DNA of 57,873 nt from Fidelibacterota bacterium MT.SAG.2 (GCA_004402915.1 SORU01000007.1:1-57873), one strand, 5' to 3'. Numbered from the stretch's first letter, positions 39,109 through 48,098 are shown. Made by a program: numbers and translations. Notes: generated from the letters alone by a model not told the origin.

Positions 39109-39657
39109 ATGTCATGGATAAATATGATTTCGTATGAAGAATCCGAGGGTGAATTAAGAGAAGTGTTTGAACCATTGCAATACGAACCTGGTAAAATAGA
39201 TCATATCATTCAAATTCACAGCTTGATTCCCTCGACCATGGCTTCTCATCTTGAATTTTATAGAGATATCATGTTCGGCCGCACCGATCTCTCTCGGAAG
39301 GAAAGGGAACTGATCGCGACTGTAGTTTCTATCTATAACGAATGCCATTACTGAATTGTTCATCACGGAGAGGCTCTCCGCAGGTTAAGCAAAATGGATA
39401 ATATCGTTGAGGAACTACAGAAAACAGAACTGCCCGATTTTCTTACAGAACGGGAGAAAGCGATTGTGCAATACTCGTTAAAAATCACCAAAACTCCTTC
39501 CAAAATGACAAAAGTCGATGTTGACACACTCAAAAAAGTAGGAATAACGGATGAAGCAATACTGAATATAGTAATGGTAAACGGCTATTTTGCATTCGTA
39601 AACCGAATGGCAGATGGGCTTGGAGTTGAATTAGAAGAATATTGGTCAAAAAAATAA
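39109..39657 (+). CDS. Selenocysteine-containing AhpD-like peroxidase (read through TGA)
   Basis: The track splits this into 39109-39354 (81 aa) and 39394-39657. Both are in the same frame, and only a TGA (39352-39354) separates them. Read through, they give one 182-residue protein of the AhpD/carboxymuconolactone-decarboxylase 'peroxidase-related' type, full length for that family. Local sequence is NECHY-(TGA)-IVHHGEAL, where relatives have CHYC. Numbering gives E67, C79, U82 and H86, matching by spacing Glu118, Cys130, Cys133 and His137 of mycobacterial AhpD, in which Cys133 is the peroxide-reactive thiol. Sec would thus replace the peroxidatic Cys. AAGGAG at 39091 precedes the ATG. Nonsense mutation is the rival reading. 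No Sec-insertion genes lie in this window. Confidence 0.72.
39366..39380 (+). promoter_or_regulatory. SECIS-like hairpin after in-frame TGA
   Basis: CGGAGA-GGC-TCTCCG: a perfect 6-bp stem with a 3-nt loop starting with G. The stem begins 11 nt after the TGA, and 17 nt separate the TGA from the first loop G. Published bacterial SECIS models ask for a short stem, a small apical loop with G in the first two positions, and about 16-37 nt from UGA to that G; this fits. The hairpin lies in codons that also encode the conserved GEALR segment, so part of the sequence is fixed by the protein. Confidence 0.55.
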
Positions 39658-39778
39658 TATAACAAGTGTTTAGAAAAAAACTTTCAAACAAACTTTGCAG
39701 GGAATAAATTACCGTTTGGAGGGATACCCAAAACAAAAATCTATTCAGCGCCGACAATTAAGGTGGATTATTTATAAA

Positions 39779-41500
39779 ATGCCGAAAAAACTAACTCTTA
39801 TCAGTTTAATCGTACATTTTTGTTTTATGCTTATCGTAAACAGCTGCGCATCCAGAGGACCGGTATCAGGCGGTCCTGTGGACGATATTCCTCCTCGAAT
39901 AATTGATGTAGATCCTGAACCTCGTTCTTTAAACGTCAGCAGAGATCTGACGGTACTGCTGAAATTCAACGAAAATATGAATCGGGGAAGTGTTGTTAAC
40001 TCGGTATTTATCTCTCCTACACCAAAGGAAGATCCGATATTTGTTTGGAAGGGATACAAAAAACTCGAGATACGATTTACCGAAGAGCTTGAGGAGGAAA
40101 TGACATACGTAGTGACTATCGGCAGTAATGCCATGGATGCGCATAAGATAAGTCTCGATGAAACTTACACGCTCGCATTTTCAACCGGGAATAAAATTGA
40201 TAATGGGAGTATATCGGGAAAGATGTACGGTAAATATGAGATCGAGAAAACTCTCATTTTCGCCTATTTGTTGGATGAGAGTTCGAGCGTTGACCCTGAT
40301 ACACTCAAACCCGATTACATCACTCAATTGTCAAATGAGGGTATATTCCGGTTCAAATTCTTATCTGACGGAAAATATCGGCTGTTTGCCATAGAGGATA
40401 AAAACGGCGATCGGCAATATAACAGCGCAAAAGATGGAATTGCCATTTCGCCGTGGCCTGATATTATAATCTCCGAAGAGGATTCATCCTCATTCACGTC
40501 ATTTTACAAATTCAGCAGCGTTGACACTCTTAAACCCAGAGTTTTAACTATTATTCCTTTAGATAATTCACAATTACAATTCCGAGCTCTTGAACCCTTA
40601 GTCTTCCCGACATCAACAGATTCAATTTGGATAAGCGATTCTACCTACGAAAATAAAATTTATCCGATTTCAATTTATCCCGATGTGGAGAATAAGAATA
40701 TAGTACACCTACAATTTGCAGAGCAAAGTTCGGAGTTGGAATTCAAGTTATATTTGGGAGCTTTCAAAGACAGCTCGGGAAACAGTGTGGATAGCTCATC
40801 CGTGCTAAAATCGTTCACCTTTTCTGCGAATAGAGATAGCGTACTTCCTAAGCTGCTCGGCGTAGATAAAGGATCGGGATCTATAAACTTCTATCTTGAT
40901 GAAAAGTTAAAGATCAAGTTCAGTGAAGCCATTACAGAAGAGAGTAAAGAATCTTCCCTTACTATTCTTAATGCGGATAGCGAAAATGTGTCTTATACGC
41001 TTTATTCAATATATCCCAACGTTTGGGAAGCCTATCCCGAAAATGGCTGGGCATCGAATACGATTTATTCCTTAAATATTGATCTTGAAAAAGTAAAGGA
41101 TCTTTCGGGAAATCCGGCTGCTGATTCAATATGGACGATGGAGTTCAGAACCGTAAACACCGATACTTTCGGGGTGATTAGCGGCACAATAATTACCGAT
41201 ACAGGCTTTGACATACCGTTATATATATCAGCCAATAAGGTGAGGGGAAGAGGGAGAAAAATCGTCACAAAAGTCGGTGCGGAGGGAAAATTCAGAATGG
41301 AGAATGTGCTTCCGGGTAAATACTTCCTTGACATTTTTGCAGACAGTGATCAGAACGGTGTGTACAGTTTGGGAAGTTATGCCCCTTATCTGAATGCAGA
41401 ATTGTATTTTCAGAGTCCGGATACGGTCAGTGTCCGTTCACGCTGGGAAACATCCGGGCATACGATCGATTTCAGGAAGAAGAATCTGATTGGAAAATAA
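39779..41500 (+). CDS. Lipoprotein with Ig-like (Big_5) domains
   Basis: A 573-residue predicted outer-membrane lipoprotein of a kind common in Bacteroidetes-related genomes. The track start at 39695 is extended; ATG at 39779 follows the ribosome site AAGGTGGA and leads straight into a signal peptide with lipobox LIVNSC. After the Cys, GPVSGGPVDDIPPRIIDVDPEP is the characteristic beginning of this family. The first Ig-like domain (about 35-130) has FNENMNRGSVVNSV and YTLAFSTGN. Later parts include another Big_5-like segment (DEKLKIKFSEAITEES ... ADSIWTMEFRT) and a C-terminal transthyretin-like beta domain (GKFRMENVLPGKYFLDIFADSDQNGVYS). Role unknown. Confidence 0.82.
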   Translation: MPKKLTLISLIVHFCFMLIVNSCASRGPVSGGPVDDIPPRIIDVDPEPRSLNVSRDLTVLLKFNENMNRGSVVNSVFISPTPKEDPIFVWKGYKKLEIRFTEELEEEMTYVVTIGSNAMDAHKISLDETYTLAFSTGNKIDNGSISGKMYGKYEIEKTLIFAYLLDESSSVDPDTLKPDYITQLSNEGIFRFKFLSDGKYRLFAIEDKNGDRQYNSAKDGIAISPWPDIIISEEDSSSFTSFYKFSSVDTLKPRVLTIIPLDNSQLQFRALEPLVFPTSTDSIWISDSTYENKIYPISIYPDVENKNIVHLQFAEQSSELEFKLYLGAFKDSSGNSVDSSSVLKSFTFSANRDSVLPKLLGVDKGSGSINFYLDEKLKIKFSEAITEESKESSLTILNADSENVSYTLYSIYPNVWEAYPENGWASNTIYSLNIDLEKVKDLSGNPAADSIWTMEFRTVNTDTFGVISGTIITDTGFDIPLYISANKVRGRGRKIVTKVGAEGKFRMENVLPGKYFLDIFADSDQNGVYSLGSYAPYLNAELYFQSPDTVSVRSRWETSGHTIDFRKKNLIGK

Positions 41501-42266
41501 AGTCAAGTTCATAAAAATGCATGGAACAGAGAACGACTTCGTTCTATTTAACGGTATGTCCGAAACACTGCCCGAGTTCGATGAAAAAATAGTCAGAAAA
41601 TTTTGTGATAGGAGAGCAGGCGTGGGAGCGGATGGTATTTTAATCATCATGGAAAAACCGGGATATGATTTCCATATGAGATATCTGAACGCGGACGGCA
41701 GTGAAGGCGGAATGTGCGGAAATGGAGCGATGTGCGCGGTGAAATTTGCAAGTGATCTGCTGAATAAGTCCGAACTGAAATTCAGCGCTTCTGATGGCGG
41801 GCACAGGGGGTGGGTCAATGATGATTTAGTTCGCATAACTATCAGCGCAGACGCGGAAGGAAATAATTGCACCGTCGACGGAAGGGACGGATATTTTATT
41901 GATACAGGTTCGCCGCACTTTGTCACCGAATTAATTGAGGCTGAAGAAGATGATCTGAAAACCGTTGGAAGAAAGATCAGGTACGACCGCTTATTTGAAA
42001 ATGGCGCCAATGTTGATTTTCTGAAGATAATGGATAATAAATATTTTGTCAGAACGTATGAGAGGGGAGTGGAAAACGAAACCAATTCATGCGGAACGGG
42101 CGCCGTTGCTGTTGCCCTAATGCTGAACCAGACTAAGTCTGTTGACTTTCCGATTGAACTTATTTTCCCGGGTGGTGTGTTATTGGTTGATAAAAGCGAT
42201 GTCGAGGGTGAGGTAATATTGGAAGGAGCCGTAAAAAATGTCTTTCAAGGCAGTGTTTTATTGTGA
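41490..42266 (+). CDS. dapF: Diaminopimelate epimerase
   Basis: Converts LL- to meso-diaminopimelate for lysine and peptidoglycan. It has 258 residues. The two catalytic cysteines are Cys76 in EGGMCGNGAMC and Cys201 in NSCGTGAVAVA. The N-terminal FIKMHGTENDFVLF and the RAGVGADGILI loop are standard. TTG start at 41490 lies inside the end of the preceding gene (11-base overlap). It ends in FQGSVLL where relatives have F.G.. signature. Confidence 0.95.
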   Translation: MENKVKFIKMHGTENDFVLFNGMSETLPEFDEKIVRKFCDRRAGVGADGILIIMEKPGYDFHMRYLNADGSEGGMCGNGAMCAVKFASDLLNKSELKFSASDGGHRGWVNDDLVRITISADAEGNNCTVDGRDGYFIDTGSPHFVTELIEAEEDDLKTVGRKIRYDRLFENGANVDFLKIMDNKYFVRTYERGVENETNSCGTGAVAVALMLNQTKSVDFPIELIFPGGVLLVDKSDVEGEVILEGAVKNVFQGSVLL

Positions 42267-42321
42267 TAAATTAAGCAAGAAATGATAATATCAGTTTTAG
42301 ATATCGCTGAGGAATGATTTG

Positions 42322-43383
42322 ATGTATGCAGTAATTATTGCAGGGGGACGCGGAGAACGATTCTGGCCTGCCAGTAGATCGCACAAACCTAAACAATTTT
42401 TAAATATGGTCGGTAAGATTACCATGCTTCGAGCGACCTATGACCGGATAATAAAAATCGTGCCGGCTGAAAATATTATCGTGGTAACAAATAAGATCTT
42501 ATCCAAAAGAGTTCAGGATCTAATCCCCGAATTAAAATCCCGGAACATACTTATCGAGCCTAAAGCCCGCAATACCGCCCCCGCAATTGGTCTCGCAGCT
42601 TTGTACATAAGGGATATTGATGCGAATGCCGTCATGGCAGTGTTTCCAGCTGATCATGTAATAAGGAATCAAACTAAATTTGCTCAAGCTGTTAAGCGAG
42701 CCAGAAAAACCGCAGAACGAACTGACGGTTTAGTGACCATCGGGATTACCCCGAAGGGACCTGAAACAGCGTACGGCTATATTCAGGCAATACTCACTCA
42801 AGAAAATCAGGGAAGTTATAAAGTCAGGGCATTCGCAGAAAAACCGACATACGGAACTGCAAAGCGATTTATTAAGAGCGGTGATTTCTTCTGGAACAGT
42901 GGAATGTTCATCTGGAAAGCATCAGCGATTTTACGGGAAATGGAAGAAAACATACCGGAAATTTATGAACCTCTTGCCAAACTTTCCGGCCATTTTAACT
43001 CCAAGGGTTTTGCCGCTAAATTGAAAAAAGCGTTTTCCGTCATCAGAGCTACCTCAATAGATTATGCCGTAATGGAAGTATCACAAAACGTTCACATGGT
43101 CATAGGCGAATTTGAATGGAATGACCTCGGCTCGTGGGAAGCTCTTTACTCGCTAAGCAGAAAAGATAAACAAGGAAATGTCATAGACGGCGATGCAATC
43201 ACAATTGACACTACGAATACTTTGATTAAAGCCTCGGGGAAATTTGTCGCTACGATAGGGCTTAAAAATATGATCGTGGTAGCTACCGACGATGCTTTTC
43301 TCGTCGCTCCCCGGGATAAAGCTCAAGAAATAAAAGATATGGTAGAATCGCTAAAAAAAGGATCGTTCAAAAAGTATCTCTAA
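42322..43383 (+). CDS. manC: Mannose-1-phosphate guanylyltransferase
   Basis: Makes GDP-mannose from mannose 1-phosphate and GTP for surface glycans. The nucleotidyltransferase signature GGRGERFWPASR..PKQFL opens the protein. Further blocks are EPKARNTAPAIGLAA, VFPADHVI, FAEKPT, WNSGMFIWKA and the C-terminal beta-helix start. At 353 residues it is the single-function type without the fused isomerase of long ManC proteins. ATG at 42322, nine bases after GAGGA, is preferred over the TTG one codon earlier. It overlaps the next gene by one base. Confidence 0.92.
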   Translation: MYAVIIAGGRGERFWPASRSHKPKQFLNMVGKITMLRATYDRIIKIVPAENIIVVTNKILSKRVQDLIPELKSRNILIEPKARNTAPAIGLAALYIRDIDANAVMAVFPADHVIRNQTKFAQAVKRARKTAERTDGLVTIGITPKGPETAYGYIQAILTQENQGSYKVRAFAEKPTYGTAKRFIKSGDFFWNSGMFIWKASAILREMEENIPEIYEPLAKLSGHFNSKGFAAKLKKAFSVIRATSIDYAVMEVSQNVHMVIGEFEWNDLGSWEALYSLSRKDKQGNVIDGDAITIDTTNTLIKASGKFVATIGLKNMIVVATDDAFLVAPRDKAQEIKDMVESLKKGSFKKYL

Positions 43384-43661
43384 TGAAAGCTGAAAAATTG
43401 TTAATCGAACTGGAAAACCTTGCGGAGAAACTTGGTTTGGATGTACGGTATGAGCATGGAGATTTTCAGGGAGATCTTTGTATCATCAACGAGGATGGTC
43501 AAGTAATTATCCAAAGAAAAGCCAGTTTGGATAAAAAGATTGCCGTGCTTTCGAGAGGGTTAGGGAGGATGGATTTGGGAAACATATATGTTCTTCCTGA
43601 ACTGAGAAAGCTGCTTGAGTCCGACGAAATGAAAAAGGAAAAAGAGGATGAGTCCTCTTGA
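43383..43661 (+). CDS. Conserved hypothetical protein (92 aa)
   Basis: Function not recognised. The sequence begins with an amphipathic helix (KLLIELENLAEKLGLDVRYEHG), followed by a strand pair (DLCIINEDGQVIIQRKASLDKKI) and a helix with LSRGLGRMDLGNIYVLPELRKLLE. The order helix, 'G.LC...G...I..K.S...K...L...L...D.....LP.LR.LL' resembles a small protein family I recall in several phyla (Deinococcus, Gemmatimonadetes and others). It is co-translated with manC (TAATG overlap) and with the phosphatase after it (TTGA overlap). Confidence 0.7.
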   Translation: MKAEKLLIELENLAEKLGLDVRYEHGDFQGDLCIINEDGQVIIQRKASLDKKIAVLSRGLGRMDLGNIYVLPELRKLLESDEMKKEKEDESS

Positions 43662-45604
43662 CTCGAAAGCTCCGGAATTTACTGACAAAATTATTACTGT
43701 TCGCCACTTATTTTATACTCTTCTGGAGCTATGAAAAACTCCAACTGAAAGCTATTGACGGCTTGCCATTATTGATGATTCATGTTTCATTGATTCTGCT
43801 GAGCTATTCTTATCTGAACAATCTGTATGAACAACTATTAAAGAATCTATCACCCGAATCCACCCATCCGGGTTTGGATAAATTAATCAGTTATACATCC
43901 TCACATGAATATGGTTCAGATTATTCCCGATTCGTAAAGGGAATTGCTGAACTTCTATCGGTTGATTTCAATATGAAGATGACATCTATCTTTATGGATA
44001 GCGGAAAAGCTTACACTCAGGATGCCATATACGGCGCCGAAGATGGAAAAGATCTGAAATTAAGCGTATTAGGGGGTGGGAATTTTGAAGAACTTATCAC
44101 TTCAACAGATGATTATTTGAAATTAGAGAAAGACCTGTATTTTCGAACTGTGGAAAATAAAAGATTGTGCCTATTGTGTATTGAAAAAGGTTTCAGTTAT
44201 GTAATTCCCCTGAAAATTGATGATAACCCTGTGGGAATGATCTTTTCTGAAACTCTGAACGAGAGTCATTTCGCCGGAGAGAGCGGGAATACTTTTAGAG
44301 ATGCGCTTAATACACTGAGTAAACAGTTGAGAATGAGTAAGTTGAATTCTATACTCGAAAAAGAATCTGTTCGTAAAAATACCATGTTGGGATTGTCAGA
44401 GAAGTTATCAGCTCTTGATGATGCGGAAGCTCTATTGAAATCAATTTTGGAGTATCTCTCAGGAGTGATCAGCTTTGATGCGGCGGGGATATTTCTCGTA
44501 AAAGGTAAAGATAAAAAAATCATTAACCGGCATCAGGTAGGATATGACCAGAAGAGATTAAAAGAACTTGATCTAAAAATTGGTAAGGGAGTAATAGGGA
44601 TAAGTATCGAACAAAAAAAGGCGATCCTTATACCCGATGTGGCATATGAGCCTGCGTATATTCCGGTAAGAGAAACAACAGGTTCAGAGATCTGTGTGCC
44701 GCTGATAAGAAGAGGTCATGTTATCGGCGCTTTCAACGTGGAAAAAGATGAGACTTATGCTTACGGTTTCGATGATCTTGAGATGTTGACAGGTATTGCC
44801 AATATAGCTGCGGTTGCAATAGATAACGCAATTCTTTTTAAGGAATCAAAGGAGAAGGAGGAGCTCGAACGGGACCTGACGATCGCTGCGGACATCCAAA
44901 AAGCACTGCTTCCCACCAATCTTCCCTCCTTTCCGGGATTAGAGATAGAGGCGTGGACAATCCCGAGCAAAATGGTCGGCGGCGATCTCTATGATATTTC
45001 CCAATTTGCCAGCGGTCGAATCTCTTTGGCAATCGGGGATGTTTCCGGCAAAGGTGTTCCCGCTGCCATTCTGATGGCAAATTTATATGCTTCCTATAAA
45101 AGTTTGGCGAGAACCAATCTTCCCGTAGAAAGTCTGGTTTCCAATCTCAATGGAATAATTTATGATAATACAACGGATGACAGGTATGCGACATTTTTCT
45201 ATGGTGTATATGATCCTGACAATAAAAAATTAGCATACTGTAACGGCGGGCATAACCCTCCGATAGTGCGTAGAAAAAGCGGCGAGATCGAATTACTGAA
45301 GGTGGGAGGTCCTGCAATAGGATTTGTAACAGATGGAGAATATCTGTCGGAAGTAACCGAATTCGTTGAAGGCGACTTTTTAGTTTTATATACAGACGGA
45401 GTTACGGAAGCGGAAGATCGTTCAGGCAATTTTTACGGATATGAAAGGCTCGAACAACTATTGATCAAAACAAAGGCAGTCTCGGCGACGAAATTGAGCG
45501 AGGAGATATTGTACGACCTGAATAAATTTACTAATAACGGCGATCAGCGGTCTGATGATATCACATTGATTTGCATAATGATCTCGGGATTAGCAAAACA
45601 ATGA
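43658..45604 (+). CDS. GAF-domain PP2C/SpoIIE (RsbU-type) serine phosphatase
   Basis: A 648-residue membrane-linked phosphatase. Two N-terminal hydrophobic helices cover about residues 6-55. A short coiled region leads into a weakly conserved sensory part (~80-225), then a GAF domain (about 245-400, LSGVISFDAAGIFLVKGKDKKII ... ITNIANIAAVAIDNAI-like). The SpoIIE phosphatase domain follows (about 415-648): DIQKALLP, MVGGDLYDI, IGDVSGKGVPAAILMA, YCNGGHNPP and VLYTDGVTEAE, each carrying the metal-binding acids. Such proteins usually dephosphorylate anti-sigma-antagonists; none is in this window. TTG start overlaps the previous stop. Confidence 0.9.
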   Translation: MTRKLRNLLTKLLLFATYFILFWSYEKLQLKAIDGLPLLMIHVSLILLSYSYLNNLYEQLLKNLSPESTHPGLDKLISYTSSHEYGSDYSRFVKGIAELLSVDFNMKMTSIFMDSGKAYTQDAIYGAEDGKDLKLSVLGGGNFEELITSTDDYLKLEKDLYFRTVENKRLCLLCIEKGFSYVIPLKIDDNPVGMIFSETLNESHFAGESGNTFRDALNTLSKQLRMSKLNSILEKESVRKNTMLGLSEKLSALDDAEALLKSILEYLSGVISFDAAGIFLVKGKDKKIINRHQVGYDQKRLKELDLKIGKGVIGISIEQKKAILIPDVAYEPAYIPVRETTGSEICVPLIRRGHVIGAFNVEKDETYAYGFDDLEMLTGIANIAAVAIDNAILFKESKEKEELERDLTIAADIQKALLPTNLPSFPGLEIEAWTIPSKMVGGDLYDISQFASGRISLAIGDVSGKGVPAAILMANLYASYKSLARTNLPVESLVSNLNGIIYDNTTDDRYATFFYGVYDPDNKKLAYCNGGHNPPIVRRKSGEIELLKVGGPAIGFVTDGEYLSEVTEFVEGDFLVLYTDGVTEAEDRSGNFYGYERLEQLLIKTKAVSATKLSEEILYDLNKFTNNGDQRSDDITLICIMISGLAKQ

Positions 45605-45611
45605 TAAGAGC

Positions 45612-45640
45612 TTGACAGTGCAAATTAATTTACTTATAGT
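45612..45640 (+). promoter_or_regulatory. Promoter upstream of the acyl-CoA synthetase remnant
   Basis: TTGACA, 17 bp, TATAGT, the best sigma-70 match noticed in the window. It drives the remnant at 45668 and, through it, the EF-G paralogue, which may explain its survival. Confidence 0.6.
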
Positions 45641-45667
45641 AAATGGCTATTTTTAAGAGAATTATGT

Positions 45668-45973
45668 ATGAAACTACAAGACTATCTCAAGGAAAATTTG
45701 AAAAAAGATCCCGACGGTTTATTCCTGATATCGGAAGAAAAAAGTTGTACTTCTCATCAATCGCATGAAGAAGTTGATGTATACGCCTCCGGGTTTTAAG
45801 AGTTAGGGTATAGAAAAGAGTGGAAAATGACGAAGAAGAATATAAAAGATCAGTGCATTGAACGGATGGCATCATTTAAAGCGCCTGATTTAGTGGAATT
45901 CGTATCTGCACTGCCTAAAGATGCATCCGGTAAAGTGATTAAAATTTCATTACGAATGTTAGATAAAAACTAA
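45668..45973 (+). pseudogene. Acyl-CoA synthetase remnant with large internal deletion
   Basis: Not in the ORF track. One frame of 101 codons with a single internal TAA (codon 44, 45797-45799). The first part, MKLQDYLKENLKKDPDGLF.ISEE and HEEVDVYASGF-(stop)-ELGYRK, matches the start of AMP-binding enzymes. The second part, IERMASFKAPDLVEFVSALPKDASGKVIKI, is the C-terminal end with the motif P...GK that carries the adenylation lysine. The whole ATP-binding core, about 400 codons, is absent and the join is in frame. A strong promoter stands in front. The final TAA overlaps the AAGGAG site of the next gene. Confidence 0.75.
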
Positions 45974-45984
45974 GGAGATCAAGA

Positions 45985-48066
45985 TTGAAAGAATATAAAT
46001 CTAAAGATATAAGAAACTTAGCTTTAATCGGGCACTCGAGTTCAGGAAAAACCACTCTTACCGAAGCGATGTTATTTTCATCGGGGGCGATAAACAGACA
46101 AGGAAGCATAGATGAGGGGACCACCACCTCAGATTACAGAAATGACGAAAAGGAACGAAAAATATCTCTGCAAAGTTCTCTGAACCAATTTGAATTCAAT
46201 GATATTAAGATGAACGTTCTTGATACACCCGGATATTCCGATTTTGTGGGGGAAGTAAAAAGCGCTCTCCGGGTATCCGACATGGCTCTCATAACCGTAC
46301 ACGCGGTTTCAGGGATAGAAGTAGGGACAGAACAATCTTGGGAATTTGCCAAGGAACGGAGTTTGGGTACTCTCTTGGTCGTTAATCTGCTTGATAAAGA
46401 AAACTCAAATTTTGAAAAGGTTATCAACGTAACCTCGAAGCGGCTTGGGAGCGGCGTATTGCCTGTGCAATTTCCTATCAACGAGGGTCCGGGTTTTGAT
46501 TCCATAGTGGACGTTCTCAGAGGGAAGTTGATTAAATTTTCTAAGGACGGTAAGGGCAATGAAGAATTGAGTGATATACCTGAAGAACATGAAGCGCGCG
46601 CCGCTAAATTAAAGCAAGCTCTGATCGATTCCGCTGCAGAAACAGATGATGATCTGCTTGAACGATATCTCGATTCAGGAGAACTTTCCGATGAAGAGCT
46701 GATCTCCGGTATTACGAAAGGAATTGCCTCAGGGACTATTCATCCGCTCTTTTGTGTCTCTGCGGAAAAAAATATGGGGGTCAAAGGTCTTCTTTCGGCA
46801 ATATCAAGTTATGGCGCCGCTCCGACCGATGTAGCGAAACCATCCGGAACCAAACCGGGAAGCAGTGATCTGATAGAAAGAAATGTTTCTGAAGACGAGA
46901 CAGCATCAGCGTTCATATTTAAAACGGTGAGTGAAGCTCATGTAGGAGACCTGTCCTTCTTCAGAGTCTATTCAGGCACAATTAAATCCGGCATGGATCT
47001 GACCAATTCGACTCAGAACAAACATGAACGTATAGCTCAAATATACGTTATTAAAGGTCACGAACGAAAAGAAACATCGCACGTTAATGCGGGAGATATC
47101 GCTGCTGTTGTGAAATTGAAAAATACTCACACCGGTGATACCCTAAGCGATTCACACGCTCAAATTGTGTATGAGCCGACCCAGTACCCCGAAGCAGTCC
47201 TTAGCGTTGCGATCAGCTCAAAAGAACAGGGGGAAGAGGATAAAATCGGCACAGGTTTGGCAGCGCTTCACGCAGAAGATCCCTCTTTTCATCTGGAGAT
47301 CGACAGCGAACTCTCTCAAATGGTTCTTCACTCACAGGGTGAACTGCATATGGAGGTAATTCTTTCCAGATTAAAGGATCGGTTCAATGTAAGTTTAGAT
47401 AAAACCCCGCCAAAAATTCCTTACAGAGAGACTATAAAATCTTCGGGTGATCATAGAGCAAAATATAAAAAACAATCCGGTGGCAGAGGTCAATACGGAG
47501 ACGCTCACGTAAAGGTTGAACCCTTGAAAAGGGGGACAGGAAATGAATTTGTGAATAAGGTAGTAGGCGGGGTTATTCCCACAAAATTTATCCCATCGGT
47601 TGAAAAAGGAATTATAGAATCGATTGAAAAAGGAATAATAGCAGACAGCAAGATAGTGGATATCAAAGCGACTGTTTATGACGGTTCCTATCACGCAGTT
47701 GATTCCTCTGATGTTGCTTTCAAGATAGCGGGAGCTATGGCGTTCAAACAAGCATTCTTGAATGCCAAACCTGTAATACTTGAACCGATTTACGATATAC
47801 AGGTGAAAGTTCCTGAAGAACATATGGGAGATGTGATGGGCGACCTGACTTCACGGCGGGGTAAGATCGGCGGTATGGACGGTGATGGTCATTTTCAGAT
47901 TATAAACGCAAAAGTACCGCTTGCCGAGTTATACAAATATTCGACCTCTTTGCGTTCAATAACAGCAGGGCGAGGCATCCACAGCCAAAGTTTTTCGCAT
48001 TATGAAGAAACGACGTCAGATGTCGGGAAGAATATAATAAAGAAGATGAGCAGCGAAGAAGAGTGA
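45985..48066 (+). CDS. EF-G-like translation GTPase (paralogue type)
   Basis: A 693-residue GTPase of the EF-G-like (FusA2) type. The P-loop is GHSSSGKTT, not the GHIDAGKTT of the main EF-G. Other G motifs: DTPGYSDF (G3) and NLLDKENSNF, where the usual NKMD is altered (NLLDKE). Domain II, III, IV (DGSYHAVDSSDVAFKIAG) and V (RRGKIGGMDGDGHFQIINAKVPLAELYKYSTSLRSITAGRG) are all present. Such proteins accompany or replace EF-G in some phyla; the role is uncertain. TTG start with AAGGAG ten bases upstream. Confidence 0.88.
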   Translation: MKEYKSKDIRNLALIGHSSSGKTTLTEAMLFSSGAINRQGSIDEGTTTSDYRNDEKERKISLQSSLNQFEFNDIKMNVLDTPGYSDFVGEVKSALRVSDMALITVHAVSGIEVGTEQSWEFAKERSLGTLLVVNLLDKENSNFEKVINVTSKRLGSGVLPVQFPINEGPGFDSIVDVLRGKLIKFSKDGKGNEELSDIPEEHEARAAKLKQALIDSAAETDDDLLERYLDSGELSDEELISGITKGIASGTIHPLFCVSAEKNMGVKGLLSAISSYGAAPTDVAKPSGTKPGSSDLIERNVSEDETASAFIFKTVSEAHVGDLSFFRVYSGTIKSGMDLTNSTQNKHERIAQIYVIKGHERKETSHVNAGDIAAVVKLKNTHTGDTLSDSHAQIVYEPTQYPEAVLSVAISSKEQGEEDKIGTGLAALHAEDPSFHLEIDSELSQMVLHSQGELHMEVILSRLKDRFNVSLDKTPPKIPYRETIKSSGDHRAKYKKQSGGRGQYGDAHVKVEPLKRGTGNEFVNKVVGGVIPTKFIPSVEKGIIESIEKGIIADSKIVDIKATVYDGSYHAVDSSDVAFKIAGAMAFKQAFLNAKPVILEPIYDIQVKVPEEHMGDVMGDLTSRRGKIGGMDGDGHFQIINAKVPLAELYKYSTSLRSITAGRGIHSQSFSHYEETTSDVGKNIIKKMSSEEE

Positions 48067-48098
48067 TCGCATGATAAAAGTGATTTAATTGAGGCAGT

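Noticed and set aside
39352-39354. Genome-wide reassignment of TGA to an amino acid
   Set aside because: Many neighbouring genes (pyrG, msrP, radA, carA) end at TGA exactly where the families end, so TGA is a normal stop.
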